A stretch of 64,000 nt of DNA from Beijerinckiaceae bacterium (GCA_947452005.1 CANGBC010000003.1:171064-235063), one strand, 5' to 3'; shown: positions 9,149 through 18,438, counted from the stretch's first letter. Program-made: numbers and translations. Notes: generated by a model not told the origin, from the sequence alone.

Positions 9149-10258
9149 ATGAGCGACGAAGTCGCCACTGCCCGCTACGGGATTGATGCCTATCTGGACT
9201 GGGTGCATGCCGAAGGCATGCCCGTCATCGAGGGCGATTATGCGATCGATCTGTTTGAGGTCGAGACCGGCCCTTGGGCACGGGCGGGCTGCCACGGCGC
9301 TGCCGTCCACCTGAAGGGGCGTGGCGACTTTTGCAACATGTTCCTGTTCGAACTGGCACCCGGCGCCTCCAGCGCGCCGCTCCGCCACCTCTACGAAGAC
9401 ATTTATTACGTGATCGAGGGGCACGGCTCGACGCAGATCGAGCTGCCCGATGGCACCAAGCGCAGCTTTGAATGGTCGCCCAAGTCCATGTTCTCGATCC
9501 CGATCAACATGCCACACCGCCATTTCAATTCAGGCGGGCGCGAGCGGGTGCGGCTGGTCTCCACCACCAATATGCCGCTGCTCATGAACACGTTCCACAA
9601 TGAGCATTTCATCTTTGACAATCCCTTTGCGTTTCAAGACCGCATTGGCAAAGAGAGCTATTGGTCAGGCGAAGGTGATTTCATTCCCATCCGCCCGGGC
9701 AATCATTTGTGGGAAACCAATTTTGTCCCCGATATGGCCAGCATCAAACTGCATGATTATGCAGATCGTGGCGGCGGCTCCAGCAATATCAAATTCGTTC
9801 TGGCCGATGGCATCATGTCTGGCCATATGTCGGAAATGCCAGCTGGTACTTACAAGAAAGCTCACAGGCACGGGCCTGGAACGCATGTGATCTGCGTAAC
9901 AGGCCATGGTTACTCACTGCTCTGGTATGAGGGCGATGCTGATTATACGCGCATTGAATGGAAACATGGTGTGGTGTTCCCGCCCTGCCAAAGCCAGATT
10001 CATCAGCATTTCAACACGAGCCATGAGCCCGCGCGCTATCTGGCCATGGGCATCGGCAATGTGCGCTATCCCTTCACACTGCAGAAGCGCCAGACGATGA
10101 TCGGCGAAAAGGGCGCCAAGCAGCGCTCATCCTTGTCGATCAAACAAGGCGGCAACCAGATCGAATTTGAAGATCAGGATCCGCGCATCCACGCCATCTG
10201 GCTGGATGAAATGAAAAAGGCAGGCATTACGCCGCTGATGGACAAATATTTCCCTTAA
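9149..10258 (+). CDS. Bicupin protein
   Basis: 369 residues with two cupin barrels. The first (about residues 65-130) has RHLYEDIYYVIEGHGST, in which the usual HxH is reduced to a single histidine followed by Y and E/D. The second (about residues 225-310) has AHRHGPGTHVICVTGHG and, one motif later, HQHFNTSHEP, and so keeps a plausible three-histidine metal site. No signal peptide is visible. Related bicupins include gentisate-type dioxygenases and many uncharacterised members. A close paralogue lies convergently at 10298. Dioxygenase or isomerase activity is possible but not shown. Confidence 0.8.
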   Translation: MSDEVATARYGIDAYLDWVHAEGMPVIEGDYAIDLFEVETGPWARAGCHGAAVHLKGRGDFCNMFLFELAPGASSAPLRHLYEDIYYVIEGHGSTQIELPDGTKRSFEWSPKSMFSIPINMPHRHFNSGGRERVRLVSTTNMPLLMNTFHNEHFIFDNPFAFQDRIGKESYWSGEGDFIPIRPGNHLWETNFVPDMASIKLHDYADRGGGSSNIKFVLADGIMSGHMSEMPAGTYKKAHRHGPGTHVICVTGHGYSLLWYEGDADYTRIEWKHGVVFPPCQSQIHQHFNTSHEPARYLAMGIGNVRYPFTLQKRQTMIGEKGAKQRSSLSIKQGGNQIEFEDQDPRIHAIWLDEMKKAGITPLMDKYFP

Positions 10259-10260
10259 GA

Positions 10261-10294
10261 AAAAAGGGGCCGGATAAAACCGGCCCCTTCTTTG
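10261..10294. terminator. bidirectional rho-independent terminator
   Basis: GGGGCCGG (10266-10273) and CCGGCCCC (10280-10287) enclose an ATAAAA loop. The plus strand continues TTCTTTGTC; the minus strand continues with six T residues. It lies between the 3' ends of the two convergent bicupin genes and can stop both. Confidence 0.85.
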
Positions 10295-10297
10295 TCA

Positions 10298-11527
10298 TCA
10301 GAACAGATCTTTGGGCTGATCGACGCCGGCTGTCGCCTCGTCATACCAGCGCGGATCCATGCGCGACTCGACACCATCGGCCGCCAGCGCGCGCGCGAAT
10401 TCATCGCGCAAATAGGGATCTTCCGCGTGATAGGGAATGGCGCCGCCACCCTTCTTGATGTCGATGGCACCGCGATCCGTGATCTGCTCACCCGGGCGCC
10501 CCGGCTTGCGCGAGGTCGAATTGTTCGGGCCAAACCAGGCGGACAGTCGCAGCGGGTCTTTACTCACACCAAAATGCTGGTGGAACCAGTCACCCGACAT
10601 GGGAGCGGCAGAAACAATACCGCCATATTCATAATCCTGACGGCGAACCTGATCCATCTTGCCGCTTTCCCAAGGGCGCTGACCCAAAGATTCGGGCCAC
10701 GTATAGGTGTAGCCCTTGCCCTTCAAGCAGAGCAGGACTGCAGCAGACGCATGTTTATGCGCCTTGGAATAACGGCCCGTCTCATGCTGACCAACCCAGA
10801 GATAGAAGCGATTGCCCGCCATATGTGGCTCAATGCGGCGATAGCCGGGTGAGCGACGGTTATCGAGCGGCAATTCGCAATTGATGACGTCGGGCACGAG
10901 ATTGGTTTTCTTCATCGCAAGCCCGCGCACCGGATCGGGCGCGATATCATCATTGGGCTTGAAATAATCGCCGTCACCCGAATAGCGATCAGTGAAGTCA
11001 AACGGGCAATCGAAAATCGCGCGACGGCTGTCGAGCAGATTGAACATATTGGGCGCACTGGTGCCGCACAAAAGAACGGCGGGCGCGTTGGTAGCATTGA
11101 CGAAGCGATGATAGGCATTGATCGGGATGGAAAAGAGCGAGCCCTTCTGCCATTCGAAATGCTGCTTCTTCGGGTTGCTCTCCTGCCAGACTTCGGTCGA
11201 TCCGCGCCCTTCAACAACCATGACGATCTTTTCATACATGTGATGATCGACATTGAGGGCCCCACCTGGCGGCACTTCCACGACATACATGCCCCACAGG
11301 CCTTCGGTGCCAAAGAGCTGGATATAGCTGCCACGGCCACCCAAGCGCTGCCATGGCTTCATCGGCAGATCGAGAACCGTGCGCACGCCAATATCGCGAT
11401 AGACCGGCACGCCTTCCGATTCCATAAATTGATCATAGGGCATGGCAGGGCGTTCAAACTTGCCAAGACCCGCCATTTGAGTAGCGCTCGGCTCGTGCCA
11501 GTGCGAGCCTTTGTCATCATGGGGCAT
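10298..11527 (-). CDS. Bicupin protein, paralogue of the 9149 product
   Basis: 409 residues from an ATG at 11527 behind GGAGACAAGC. The layout matches the protein at 9149: a first cupin with DHHMYEKIVMVVEGRGST and a degenerate metal motif, and a second with SKAHKHASAAVLLCLKGKG followed by DWFHQHFGVS, supplying HxH plus HxH histidines. It also shares the SMFSIPIN / SLFSIPINAYHRF stretch. It has about 40 extra residues, mostly around the linker and C-terminus. The acyl-CoA synthetase gene starts upstream on the same strand and ends 51 bases before it. Function unassigned. Confidence 0.8.
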   Translation of the reverse strand: MPHDDKGSHWHEPSATQMAGLGKFERPAMPYDQFMESEGVPVYRDIGVRTVLDLPMKPWQRLGGRGSYIQLFGTEGLWGMYVVEVPPGGALNVDHHMYEKIVMVVEGRGSTEVWQESNPKKQHFEWQKGSLFSIPINAYHRFVNATNAPAVLLCGTSAPNMFNLLDSRRAIFDCPFDFTDRYSGDGDYFKPNDDIAPDPVRGLAMKKTNLVPDVINCELPLDNRRSPGYRRIEPHMAGNRFYLWVGQHETGRYSKAHKHASAAVLLCLKGKGYTYTWPESLGQRPWESGKMDQVRRQDYEYGGIVSAAPMSGDWFHQHFGVSKDPLRLSAWFGPNNSTSRKPGRPGEQITDRGAIDIKKGGGAIPYHAEDPYLRDEFARALAADGVESRMDPRWYDEATAGVDQPKDLF

Positions 11528-11578
11528 GCTTGTCTCCTGCGTTCTGATCCAAATGATATTTTTTATGTCTGTTGACGG

Positions 11579-13741
11579 CTACGCGTTGCGCACGACCAAG
11601 GCATCGAGTGCCACGCCGCCTTTTTCTGAAAGAAGAAACGGATTGACGTCGATTTCGGCGATCACGCCGTCGGCATCCATCATCACATCTGACAAAGCGA
11701 CCAGCGCCTTTGCAAGCGCCGCCTTATCGAGAACAGGGCGACCGCGATAGCCATTGGCAATGGTACCTGCTCTTGTGCGCGCAATGAGCTGCAAGGCGCC
11801 GGCCTCATCCAGTGGGCAAGCCGCCAAAGCGACATCGCGCGTCAATTCAAGATCAACACCGCCTGAGCCAAACAGAATGACCGGACCCATTTCAGGATCA
11901 AGCTTGGCCCCCAGCACGCATTCCAGCTTTCCTGAAGCCATTTCGGCAATCAGCACACCTTCAACCTGCGGCTTGTCCTTGAGCGCCGCCACATTGGCCA
12001 TGATGGCGCGATAAGCATCGCGCACCGCCGCCTCATCTTTCAGATTGATCTTCACGCCGCCAATGTCCGACTTATGCGGAAGCGCAGCAGACACAATTTT
12101 GGCAACCACCGGATAGCCAATGCGCGCAGCCGCTTGCGCCGCACCATCTTCGCTTTTCACCAATTCCTCACGCGTGCCGGCCAAGCCATAGAGGCTGAGC
12201 AGGGCTTTGGACGAGACTTCGTCCAGCGTTGCAGCGCCCGATTGTTGCGCGAGCTGACGCAACAAAGCGCAACCATCATCATGAGGCGGTGAGCGCTTTG
12301 GCTCATCGGTATTGCCGAGATCAAACTGACGCGTGATGGCCCGCATGGTGCGCAAAGCGCGATCAACTTCCTGCAGGAAGGGCAGATTGGTGAATTCAGC
12401 GCGCAGTGTGCGGCTGTAATCGCTCAAACCATAAGAAATCATGCTGACATAAGCGATGGGTTTTTTGGCTTTGGCAGCCAGCGCATTCACCTCCCGCAAA
12501 TTGCGCTCTTTGCGCTCTGTGCCAGCAGCGCGGGGCAATTCTTCCTGCAAGAGAAGAATGTCGATTTCCGGATCGTCCAGCAAAATCTCGACGCAGCGCA
12601 GATAAGCGCCTTCTTTGGACAATGCCGCAAAGCCTGCATCAAGCGGATTGCCAATGATCGAGCCCACCGAGAGAATCTCTTCAAGCTTCGTGCGCGTCAC
12701 ATCCGACAAAGGTTGGTAGGACATGCCACAAGCTTCAGCCGCGTCGAGCAACAGGCCGCGCATGCCGCCCGAGAATGTAATCGACCCCAAGCGCTTGCCT
12801 TGAGGGGCCGGCGCATGGACAAGAAATTCAACCGCCTCGACCATTTCATCGAGATTGCCGACACGAATCGCACCCGCACGGCCTGCCACCGCATCGAAGG
12901 CCTCCATGGAACCTGCCAGCGCGCCTGTGTGCGCAGCGGCTGCCGCGCGCCCTGCATCAGACGCACCAAGCTTCATGATGACAACATGCTTGCCAGCTGC
13001 ACGCGCCATGCGCAGCGATTCCAAAAACGCCGCGCCATCATGGACACTTTCCAGATAGCAGGAGATGACGCGCACATCAGAAACGCCTGCGAAATAGGCG
13101 ATATAATCAGCCGTGGTGAGGCCTGTCTCATTGCCGCTGGTGATCGCCGCTTGCGTATCCACGCCGCGCTCTTCAAGCGAGCGCTTGATGGCCATCACAA
13201 TGCCGCCCGATTGGCCAAGCACAGCGACAGGCCCGTGCGACAATTGCTGCTGGCGATCATCGGGCATTGAAAAGAAACGTGCCGCCGCATTGAAATTGCC
13301 AAGGCAATTGGGGCCTGACACCGCAAGGCCGGTCTCCTTAATGGTCTTGCGCAAGGCTTCCGCAAGCGCCGGACCATCAGCTTCGGTCGATTCTTCAAAG
13401 CCCGATGTCATAACAGTGGCAGAACGTGCGCCAGCTGCGGCACCATCGCGCAAGACACCGGGCACAACTTTGGCCGGTGCCAACACGACGAGATGATCCG
13501 GCTTTTCAGGCATATCGGCAAAAGTGCGATAGCAGCGTGTCTCCCAAACTGTGTCGCGCGTCGGATTGAACGGGAAAACCTGACCCTGATAGCCATAGCG
13601 CTTGAGATTGCGCCAAACGCGTTGCGGCCAATTGCCGGGCTTGTCGGTCGCGCCAATGATGACGACATTTTTGGGGTTGAGAAGCGCTTCGACTTTCCTG
13701 GCGCCCTCGCGCAGTTTTTCCTGCGTCTTGGTCTGGCTCAT
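11579..13741 (-). CDS. Acetate-CoA ligase (ADP-forming)-like acyl-CoA synthetase
   Basis: A 720-residue fusion of the alpha and beta halves of ADP-forming acyl-CoA synthetase: an N-terminal CoA-binding Rossmann domain (VVIIGATDKPGNWPQRVW, about residues 20-120), a succinyl-CoA-ligase-like middle with the phosphorylated-histidine motif AAAHTGALAGS (H271), and a C-terminal ATP-grasp domain (GYPVVAKIVSAALPHKSDIG onward). Such enzymes interconvert acyl-CoA + ADP + Pi and acid + ATP + CoA. Bacterial forms in catabolic clusters usually activate an aromatic or aliphatic acid. It is 6 bases downstream of a permease gene and near a crotonase that needs a CoA ester, so it may supply that substrate. Confidence 0.88.
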   Translation of the reverse strand: MSQTKTQEKLREGARKVEALLNPKNVVIIGATDKPGNWPQRVWRNLKRYGYQGQVFPFNPTRDTVWETRCYRTFADMPEKPDHLVVLAPAKVVPGVLRDGAAAGARSATVMTSGFEESTEADGPALAEALRKTIKETGLAVSGPNCLGNFNAAARFFSMPDDRQQQLSHGPVAVLGQSGGIVMAIKRSLEERGVDTQAAITSGNETGLTTADYIAYFAGVSDVRVISCYLESVHDGAAFLESLRMARAAGKHVVIMKLGASDAGRAAAAAHTGALAGSMEAFDAVAGRAGAIRVGNLDEMVEAVEFLVHAPAPQGKRLGSITFSGGMRGLLLDAAEACGMSYQPLSDVTRTKLEEILSVGSIIGNPLDAGFAALSKEGAYLRCVEILLDDPEIDILLLQEELPRAAGTERKERNLREVNALAAKAKKPIAYVSMISYGLSDYSRTLRAEFTNLPFLQEVDRALRTMRAITRQFDLGNTDEPKRSPPHDDGCALLRQLAQQSGAATLDEVSSKALLSLYGLAGTREELVKSEDGAAQAAARIGYPVVAKIVSAALPHKSDIGGVKINLKDEAAVRDAYRAIMANVAALKDKPQVEGVLIAEMASGKLECVLGAKLDPEMGPVILFGSGGVDLELTRDVALAACPLDEAGALQLIARTRAGTIANGYRGRPVLDKAALAKALVALSDVMMDADGVIAEIDVNPFLLSEKGGVALDALVVRNA

Positions 13742-13747
13742 GTCACA

Positions 13748-15511
13748 TCAACCCTGTCCGTAAAGCCCGACACCGGAGCGGCGAGCGGAGAAATAAAAGA
13801 TCAAAGCCACTGCCGTCATGGCGAGGCTCCAGAGCAAGCCAAGGGCTGCCAGTTCTGGCCCCTGCCCGTTGCTCCACAGATCAAACATGGCGACAGCCAT
13901 GGTCTGCGATGACGGACCCGACAGAAGCACCGGAAGCGTCAAAACGCGCGTCGACAACAGAAAGATGAAGAGCCAACCCGCCACAAGCGAGGGCGCCAGC
14001 AGCGGGAAAACAATGCGGCGAAAGGCCAGAAAAGGCGATGCGCCAGACACGGCCGCTGCTTCTTCCAGTTCACGATGCACCTGCAGCATGCCCGCATAAG
14101 AATAGCGAATGCCATAGGGCAGATAATTGATGATGAAGGCCCAGACGATGATCCAGATCGTGCCGTAAATGCCAATTGGTGTGGCCAAGAAGAATTGCAT
14201 CACGCCCACGCCCAGCACAATGCCGGGAAACACCAATGGCACCGTGCCCAATTGATCGACCATACGCGCGCCAGGAAGCTTGCGCACACTGAGCCAGGCG
14301 GCAACGGCCGTGATCACCATGACAATCGTTGCTGTCACCACCGCCACCAGCAGCGTATTGCCAAGCAGAGACAGATAGCGATCAGACTCAAAAATGCGGA
14401 TGTAATGTTTGAAGCTCAGCAGTTTGAAAGCTGACGCGCGGACCGTTTGATAAAACGGCAGAAGCGAGGCCCAGACCAGAACCAGCATCGGCAGGATCAA
14501 CAGGCAGAGGAAATTCAGGATCAGAATCGCGCCACCCAGCGGGCGGTATTTGCCCAGCGGAATTCGATTGGGTCGGAAATTCTTGCCTGTGATCGTCGCA
14601 AACCGCTCTGCGTTTCGCGTCAGGCGTCCATAATACCAGAGCAGGACAGCAACCACGCACAGTAACAATGTCGACAAAGTGCTGGCCGAGCCAACATCTG
14701 GCGGCATGGTCCGGTGCATCATCTCATAAATATCGGTGGTCAGCACATGGATGCGACCCGGCAGACCAACCAGAGCTGGAACCTCAAAAGCCTCTACCGT
14801 GCGAATGAACACCAGCATGGCCAGCGCCACGACGGATGGCAGTGACAATCGGAACGTGATCCGCCGCATCGTTTGCCATGTGCCGGCCCCGCTCATGCGC
14901 GCCGCTTCTTCCAAATCTGGGTTGAAATTGCGCAGCGTCGAGCCCAGCAGAAGGAAGACAAGCGGCGACCACAAAAGGCCCTCGATCAGGATCATGCCGC
15001 CGAGCCCGTAAACATTGATCAGAACGTCAGTCTCACCCGTCAATTCGCGATACCAAGAATTGATCGGGCCCGAGCGGGCAAGCAACAAAAGCCACGCGCT
15101 TGTATAGAGCACATAAGGCGTGCCCAGCGAGATGATGGTGGTCAGATAGGCAAGCGGCTTGAACGGCGTATCGGTGCGCTCAACGAGCCATGCATTCACG
15201 CCGCCAATCAGCAGAGCCAATAGCGCGCTGCCGAATGCAAAGGCGAAGGAATTGAAGGCGCTCATCCAGATGCCACGCTGCGACAGCACGAGGGCAAAAC
15301 GATGTAGGCTGATATGCGTCTCGCCATTTTGCGTGACGGTGAGTGCGCCTTTGATCAGGAAGACAAGCGGCGGCAGAACGAGGATGGCAAAAATGGCGGC
15401 GATGATCAGGACGAGAATGACACGCTCATCGCGTGGCAGGAACCGCGCAAACATGCCCCGCGTGTCTTGCTCGACCCCTTTCACCGCAGCTTCACTCATC
15501 GATTCACTCAC
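13748..15511 (-). CDS. Iron(III)/FbpB-type ABC importer permease, two fused permease domains
   Basis: 587 residues with about twelve membrane segments and two EAA loops (EEAARMSGAGTWQTMRRI and EEAAAVSGASPFLAFRRI). It is paralogous to the permease at 3967. The GTG at 15511 overlaps the TGA of the upstream binding protein gene by four bases, implying translational coupling; an ATG four codons in is also possible. It forms a binding protein-permease pair with the 15508-16545 product. An ATPase subunit is missing from the neighbourhood, as for the first pair. Substrate is inferred to be a carboxylate handled by the adjacent CoA ligase and crotonase. Confidence 0.88.
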   Translation of the reverse strand: MSESMSEAAVKGVEQDTRGMFARFLPRDERVILVLIIAAIFAILVLPPLVFLIKGALTVTQNGETHISLHRFALVLSQRGIWMSAFNSFAFAFGSALLALLIGGVNAWLVERTDTPFKPLAYLTTIISLGTPYVLYTSAWLLLLARSGPINSWYRELTGETDVLINVYGLGGMILIEGLLWSPLVFLLLGSTLRNFNPDLEEAARMSGAGTWQTMRRITFRLSLPSVVALAMLVFIRTVEAFEVPALVGLPGRIHVLTTDIYEMMHRTMPPDVGSASTLSTLLLCVVAVLLWYYGRLTRNAERFATITGKNFRPNRIPLGKYRPLGGAILILNFLCLLILPMLVLVWASLLPFYQTVRASAFKLLSFKHYIRIFESDRYLSLLGNTLLVAVVTATIVMVITAVAAWLSVRKLPGARMVDQLGTVPLVFPGIVLGVGVMQFFLATPIGIYGTIWIIVWAFIINYLPYGIRYSYAGMLQVHRELEEAAAVSGASPFLAFRRIVFPLLAPSLVAGWLFIFLLSTRVLTLPVLLSGPSSQTMAVAMFDLWSNGQGPELAALGLLWSLAMTAVALIFYFSARRSGVGLYGQG

Positions 15512-16545
15512 CTGAACAGGCTTTTGAAGACTTCAGCCCAGCGCGGCATTTCCTTGTCGATCTCTTCTGGCGTTTTGTAGATAGCCTTGAACTTTTCGCC
15601 ATCAGGACGCAACGCGAGGTCATTGGGCGGCACATTGGGGTCAACCGGAAGATAATCGGCATCGCGATAGATCTTCTGCCCGTCTTCGGAGAGCAAGAAC
15701 TCCAGCAACAAGCGCCCGGCATTGGGATGGGGCGCATCCTTCGTCACTGATATCACCGAGAGTACGGCGAGCGCCGGGTTCATCGGGATCCAGTCAACAG
15801 GGGCACCTTTGGCCGCACTGATCACCGCGTGATTGTTGAAAATATTGAGCGCGATCGCATATTCGCCAGCAATGACCTGATCAAGCACCTGGCGTGCAGC
15901 GACTGCGAGGCCAGAGGGATTCTGCTTCGCCAATTCGCGCAGATAGGCCATTCCTTTTTCTTCGCCCATGGATGCCAGCACAATGCCAACAAAGCCCGGA
16001 CCTGCCGAGGACGACGCCGTCGAGTTCCAGGCGATCTTGCCTTTGTATTTGGGGTCCAGCAGATCCTGGAAAGTTTTGGGTTCCGTTCCCTTTTTGATGA
16101 GCTCGGTGTTGAAGCCGGGCGTCAGCACATAGAGATTGGTCGCGACCCAATAGCCTTCGGGATCGATATAGGATTTTGGCAAGCGCTTGGCGCTTTCAGG
16201 AATCCATTGCGCAGGGATCTTTTCGCTCTTTAGCGCAGCGGTTGCGCCTGTGCCATCGAAGACATCAACCTGCATTTTGCCCGCGCGCGCTTCATTGAGC
16301 ACGCGCAGCGCCACTTCGTTTGAATTGGCGCGCACATAATTGACCTTGATGCCGTAGCGCTTTTCAAAAGCCTGAGCAGCGGGCCGCGCAAATTGATCGA
16401 TGATCTGTGTTGTGTACCACGTCACCTGCCCCTCTTTTTTCGCAGCATCAATCAACGCCTGATCGAGTGCGGCGGCAGGATGCACAAAAGCCGCCATGGT
16501 TGCGGCCAGTATCAAAAAACGGCGATGAAAAGCACGAGGTGCCAC
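15508..16545 (-). CDS. FbpA-type extracellular solute-binding protein
   Basis: 345 residues starting with GTG at 16545 (GGAG seven bases upstream). The leader MAPRAFHRRFLILAATMAAF...PAAA is a typical signal peptide. The mature start DAAKKEGQVTWYTTQIIDQF and later GTGATAALKSEK are features of family 1 binding proteins of the FbpA type. It is more distant from the 5721/7942 pair than those are from each other. The coupled downstream gene encodes its likely permease. A strong hairpin separates it from the upstream crotonase gene. Confidence 0.86.
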   Translation of the reverse strand: MAPRAFHRRFLILAATMAAFVHPAAALDQALIDAAKKEGQVTWYTTQIIDQFARPAAQAFEKRYGIKVNYVRANSNEVALRVLNEARAGKMQVDVFDGTGATAALKSEKIPAQWIPESAKRLPKSYIDPEGYWVATNLYVLTPGFNTELIKKGTEPKTFQDLLDPKYKGKIAWNSTASSSAGPGFVGIVLASMGEEKGMAYLRELAKQNPSGLAVAARQVLDQVIAGEYAIALNIFNNHAVISAAKGAPVDWIPMNPALAVLSVISVTKDAPHPNAGRLLLEFLLSEDGQKIYRDADYLPVDPNVPPNDLALRPDGEKFKAIYKTPEEIDKEMPRWAEVFKSLFR

Positions 16546-16575
16546 GATCTTTCTCCAAGCAACGGAGAGATTAAA

Positions 16576-16602
16576 GCATGGGCCGGAAAAACCGGCCCAT
16601 GC
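16576..16602 (-). terminator. strong rho-independent terminator after the crotonase gene
   Basis: An 11-base perfect stem, GCATGGGCCGG and CCGGCCCATGC, closes over five A residues (five T on the minus strand) and is followed on the minus strand by TTTAAT. It lies between the crotonase stop at 16619 and the next minus-strand gene at 16545, so expression of the downstream import operon needs read-through or its own promoter. Confidence 0.7.
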
Positions 16603-16618
16603 GATTCATGTCAGATGA

Positions 16619-17446
16619 TCAGCGCTTAAATTCGCCCAGACCTGGCTTGAACACCTTGTCGTCGAGGAACATCTTCATCGCCTTCTGGCGACCACCCTCT
16701 GGATCGACATGCTTCAGCGCGTCGCTCTTGGCGTTGAGATAATCCATCGCCTGATCCTTGGTCATGCGGCGAACCATGCGCACGCATTCCTTGGTGTATT
16801 TCACCGCGGCCGGGCTCTTGGCTTCGAGCTTGCGGGCAAGCTCCATCACTTCGGCGCGCAGATTTTCGACCGGCACAGATTTGTTGACGAATTTCATCGC
16901 CGCCGCTTCTTTGCCCGAGAAGCGATCACCCGTGACGGAATAATAAATCGCATCACGGTAATTCATGATTTCGGTAACGGCCCAAGCCACAAGCCCACCG
17001 GGGATGATGCCCCAATTGACTTCTGACAGACCAAACGTCGCGTCGTCCGATGCAATGGCGAAATCGCAAGCGATCACGGGTGTAAATCCACCGCCGAAGC
17101 AATAGCCATGCACCATGGCAATGGTCGCCTTGGGGAAGGATGACAGACGATCCCAACGCCACGTATGGGCGGCGCGGCGCGCACGCACGCGGGCTTTCGG
17201 GTCGCTTTCTGTGCCACGGAAATAGAGCTTCAGATCCTGGCCGGCGCAGAAATTGCCGCCCGCACCTGTGATCACGACAACCTTGGTCTGATCATCCATT
17301 TCGGCCCAATCGAGGGCATCGCACATGTCCATATGCAATTGCGGGGACATGGCATTGCGCTTGTCGGGACGGTTCAGGATGACGAAAGTCGTTCCACCAT
17401 CGCGTTCAATCGCGACATTCTCGAACGACGGCAAGTCGTGCGGCAT
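16619..17446 (-). CDS. Enoyl-CoA hydratase/isomerase, p-hydroxycinnamoyl-CoA hydratase/lyase-like
   Basis: 275 residues from the ATG at 17446 (GGGAGG six bases upstream); an in-frame ATG at 17467 lacks such a site. It is a crotonase-fold protein with oxyanion-hole segments FCAGQDL and YCFGGG. Its order VILNRPDKRNAMSP, GLSEVNWGIIPGG, AIYYSVTG, and FLDDKVFKPGL recalls the 276-residue hydroxycinnamoyl-CoA hydratase-lyase of Pseudomonas, and E142 matches its catalytic glutamate. From a remembered alignment, two other substrate-site residues differ (Ser to T122, Tyr to N238), so the natural substrate may not be a 4-hydroxyphenyl acyl-CoA. The acyl-CoA ligase in the same run could form the CoA ester. 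Confidence 0.82.
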   Translation of the reverse strand: MPHDLPSFENVAIERDGGTTFVILNRPDKRNAMSPQLHMDMCDALDWAEMDDQTKVVVITGAGGNFCAGQDLKLYFRGTESDPKARVRARRAAHTWRWDRLSSFPKATIAMVHGYCFGGGFTPVIACDFAIASDDATFGLSEVNWGIIPGGLVAWAVTEIMNYRDAIYYSVTGDRFSGKEAAAMKFVNKSVPVENLRAEVMELARKLEAKSPAAVKYTKECVRMVRRMTKDQAMDYLNAKSDALKHVDPEGGRQKAMKMFLDDKVFKPGLGEFKR

Positions 17447-17726
17447 TAGATCCTCCCTTTTGAACACGGGTCATGAGCGCCCGATTGTCAGGTGTGATTG
17501 TGCATGGCGACCGGGGGCCTGTAAAGCGACGCACAAAATGGGCGCTCCGCTTCGCACAAGAGAGGGCTCGGCGAGAGCCCACAGGGCAGCTTGGCATCGG
17601 ACAACGCGTCGACCAGACGTAGGGCCTGTTCTGGAGCTTAAATCTAAGTAACTGATTTAAATAGAATTTAAAGTTCTCAACAGGCGCAAGGCCGCCTATT
17701 GACGACCGCCACCTCTTTAAACTAGC

Positions 17727-17738
17727 GTGATATTTCAC
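17727..17738. promoter_or_regulatory. possible GntR operator (inverted repeat)
   Basis: GTGA-TATT-TCAC is a 12-base inverted repeat 22 bases upstream of the DUF2848 start codon, where a repressor could block transcription. A weak promoter-like pair (TTGACG at 17699, TAGCGT at 17723) overlaps it. The following operon encodes a GntR/FCD regulator that could bind it. The repeat is short and could be chance. Confidence 0.3.
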
Positions 17739-17760
17739 TGGTTTATTAGAGGTGAGACCC

Positions 17761-18438
17761 ATGGCGCTTTCTTTGATCAAGGCTGGTTATGTCGAAGCTA
17801 GGCCTCTGGCAGCCACCAAACTCATCGTGGCTGGCTGGACTGGCCGCGACCAGGTTGCGCTGGAAAAGCACATCCGCGAGTTGGTAGAGCTGGGCGTCGC
17901 CCGCCCCACCTCAACCCCGATCTATTATCGGGTGAGCGCCGCGCGCCTGACACTCGACCAGCAGATTGAAGTGACAGGCGGCGAATCGTCGGGCGAAGTG
18001 GAATTCGTCCTCGCCCAGATGGATGGCGAATTATGGGTTGGTGTGGGCTCTGACCATACCGACCGCAAAGCCGAGACCTATAACGTCACCGTGTCCAAGC
18101 AAATGTGCGAGAAGCCCATCGCACCCGTGTTCTGGGCGTTTTCTGACGTGGCCGCGCATTGGGACAAATTGATCATGCGCTCGTGGATTCAGGAAAACGG
18201 CGCGCGCACGCTCTATCAAGAAGGCTGCGTGACCGCGATGCTCGATCCGCGCACGCTGATCGAAGGCTATGAAGGCCGCAAGGCTCTGGATGATGGCGCG
18301 ATGATGTTTTGCGGCACATTTGCAGCCAAAGGCGGCATTCGCCCGGCAGACAATTTTGAATTTGAACTTCACGACCCCGTACTGGACCGCACGATCCACC
18401 ATGGCTACAGCCTCACAAAACTTCCGGTTCTGGGATGA
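17761..18438 (+). CDS. DUF2848 family protein
   Basis: 225 residues from an ATG at 17761 with AGAGGTGAG upstream. It matches the DUF2848 family through AGWTGRDQVALEKHIREL, SSGEVEFVLAQMDGELWVGV and GSDHTDRKAETYNVTVSKQM, followed by RSWI and YQEGCV. The family is related to fumarylacetoacetate hydrolase-fold proteins and usually sits with amidases, monooxygenases and regulators in catabolic operons, but no reaction is established as far as I know. The gene heads a long plus-strand run and overlaps the regulator gene by four bases. A hydrolase or decarboxylase role on a ring-cleavage product is only inference. Confidence 0.82.
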   Translation: MALSLIKAGYVEARPLAATKLIVAGWTGRDQVALEKHIRELVELGVARPTSTPIYYRVSAARLTLDQQIEVTGGESSGEVEFVLAQMDGELWVGVGSDHTDRKAETYNVTVSKQMCEKPIAPVFWAFSDVAAHWDKLIMRSWIQENGARTLYQEGCVTAMLDPRTLIEGYEGRKALDDGAMMFCGTFAAKGGIRPADNFEFELHDPVLDRTIHHGYSLTKLPVLG

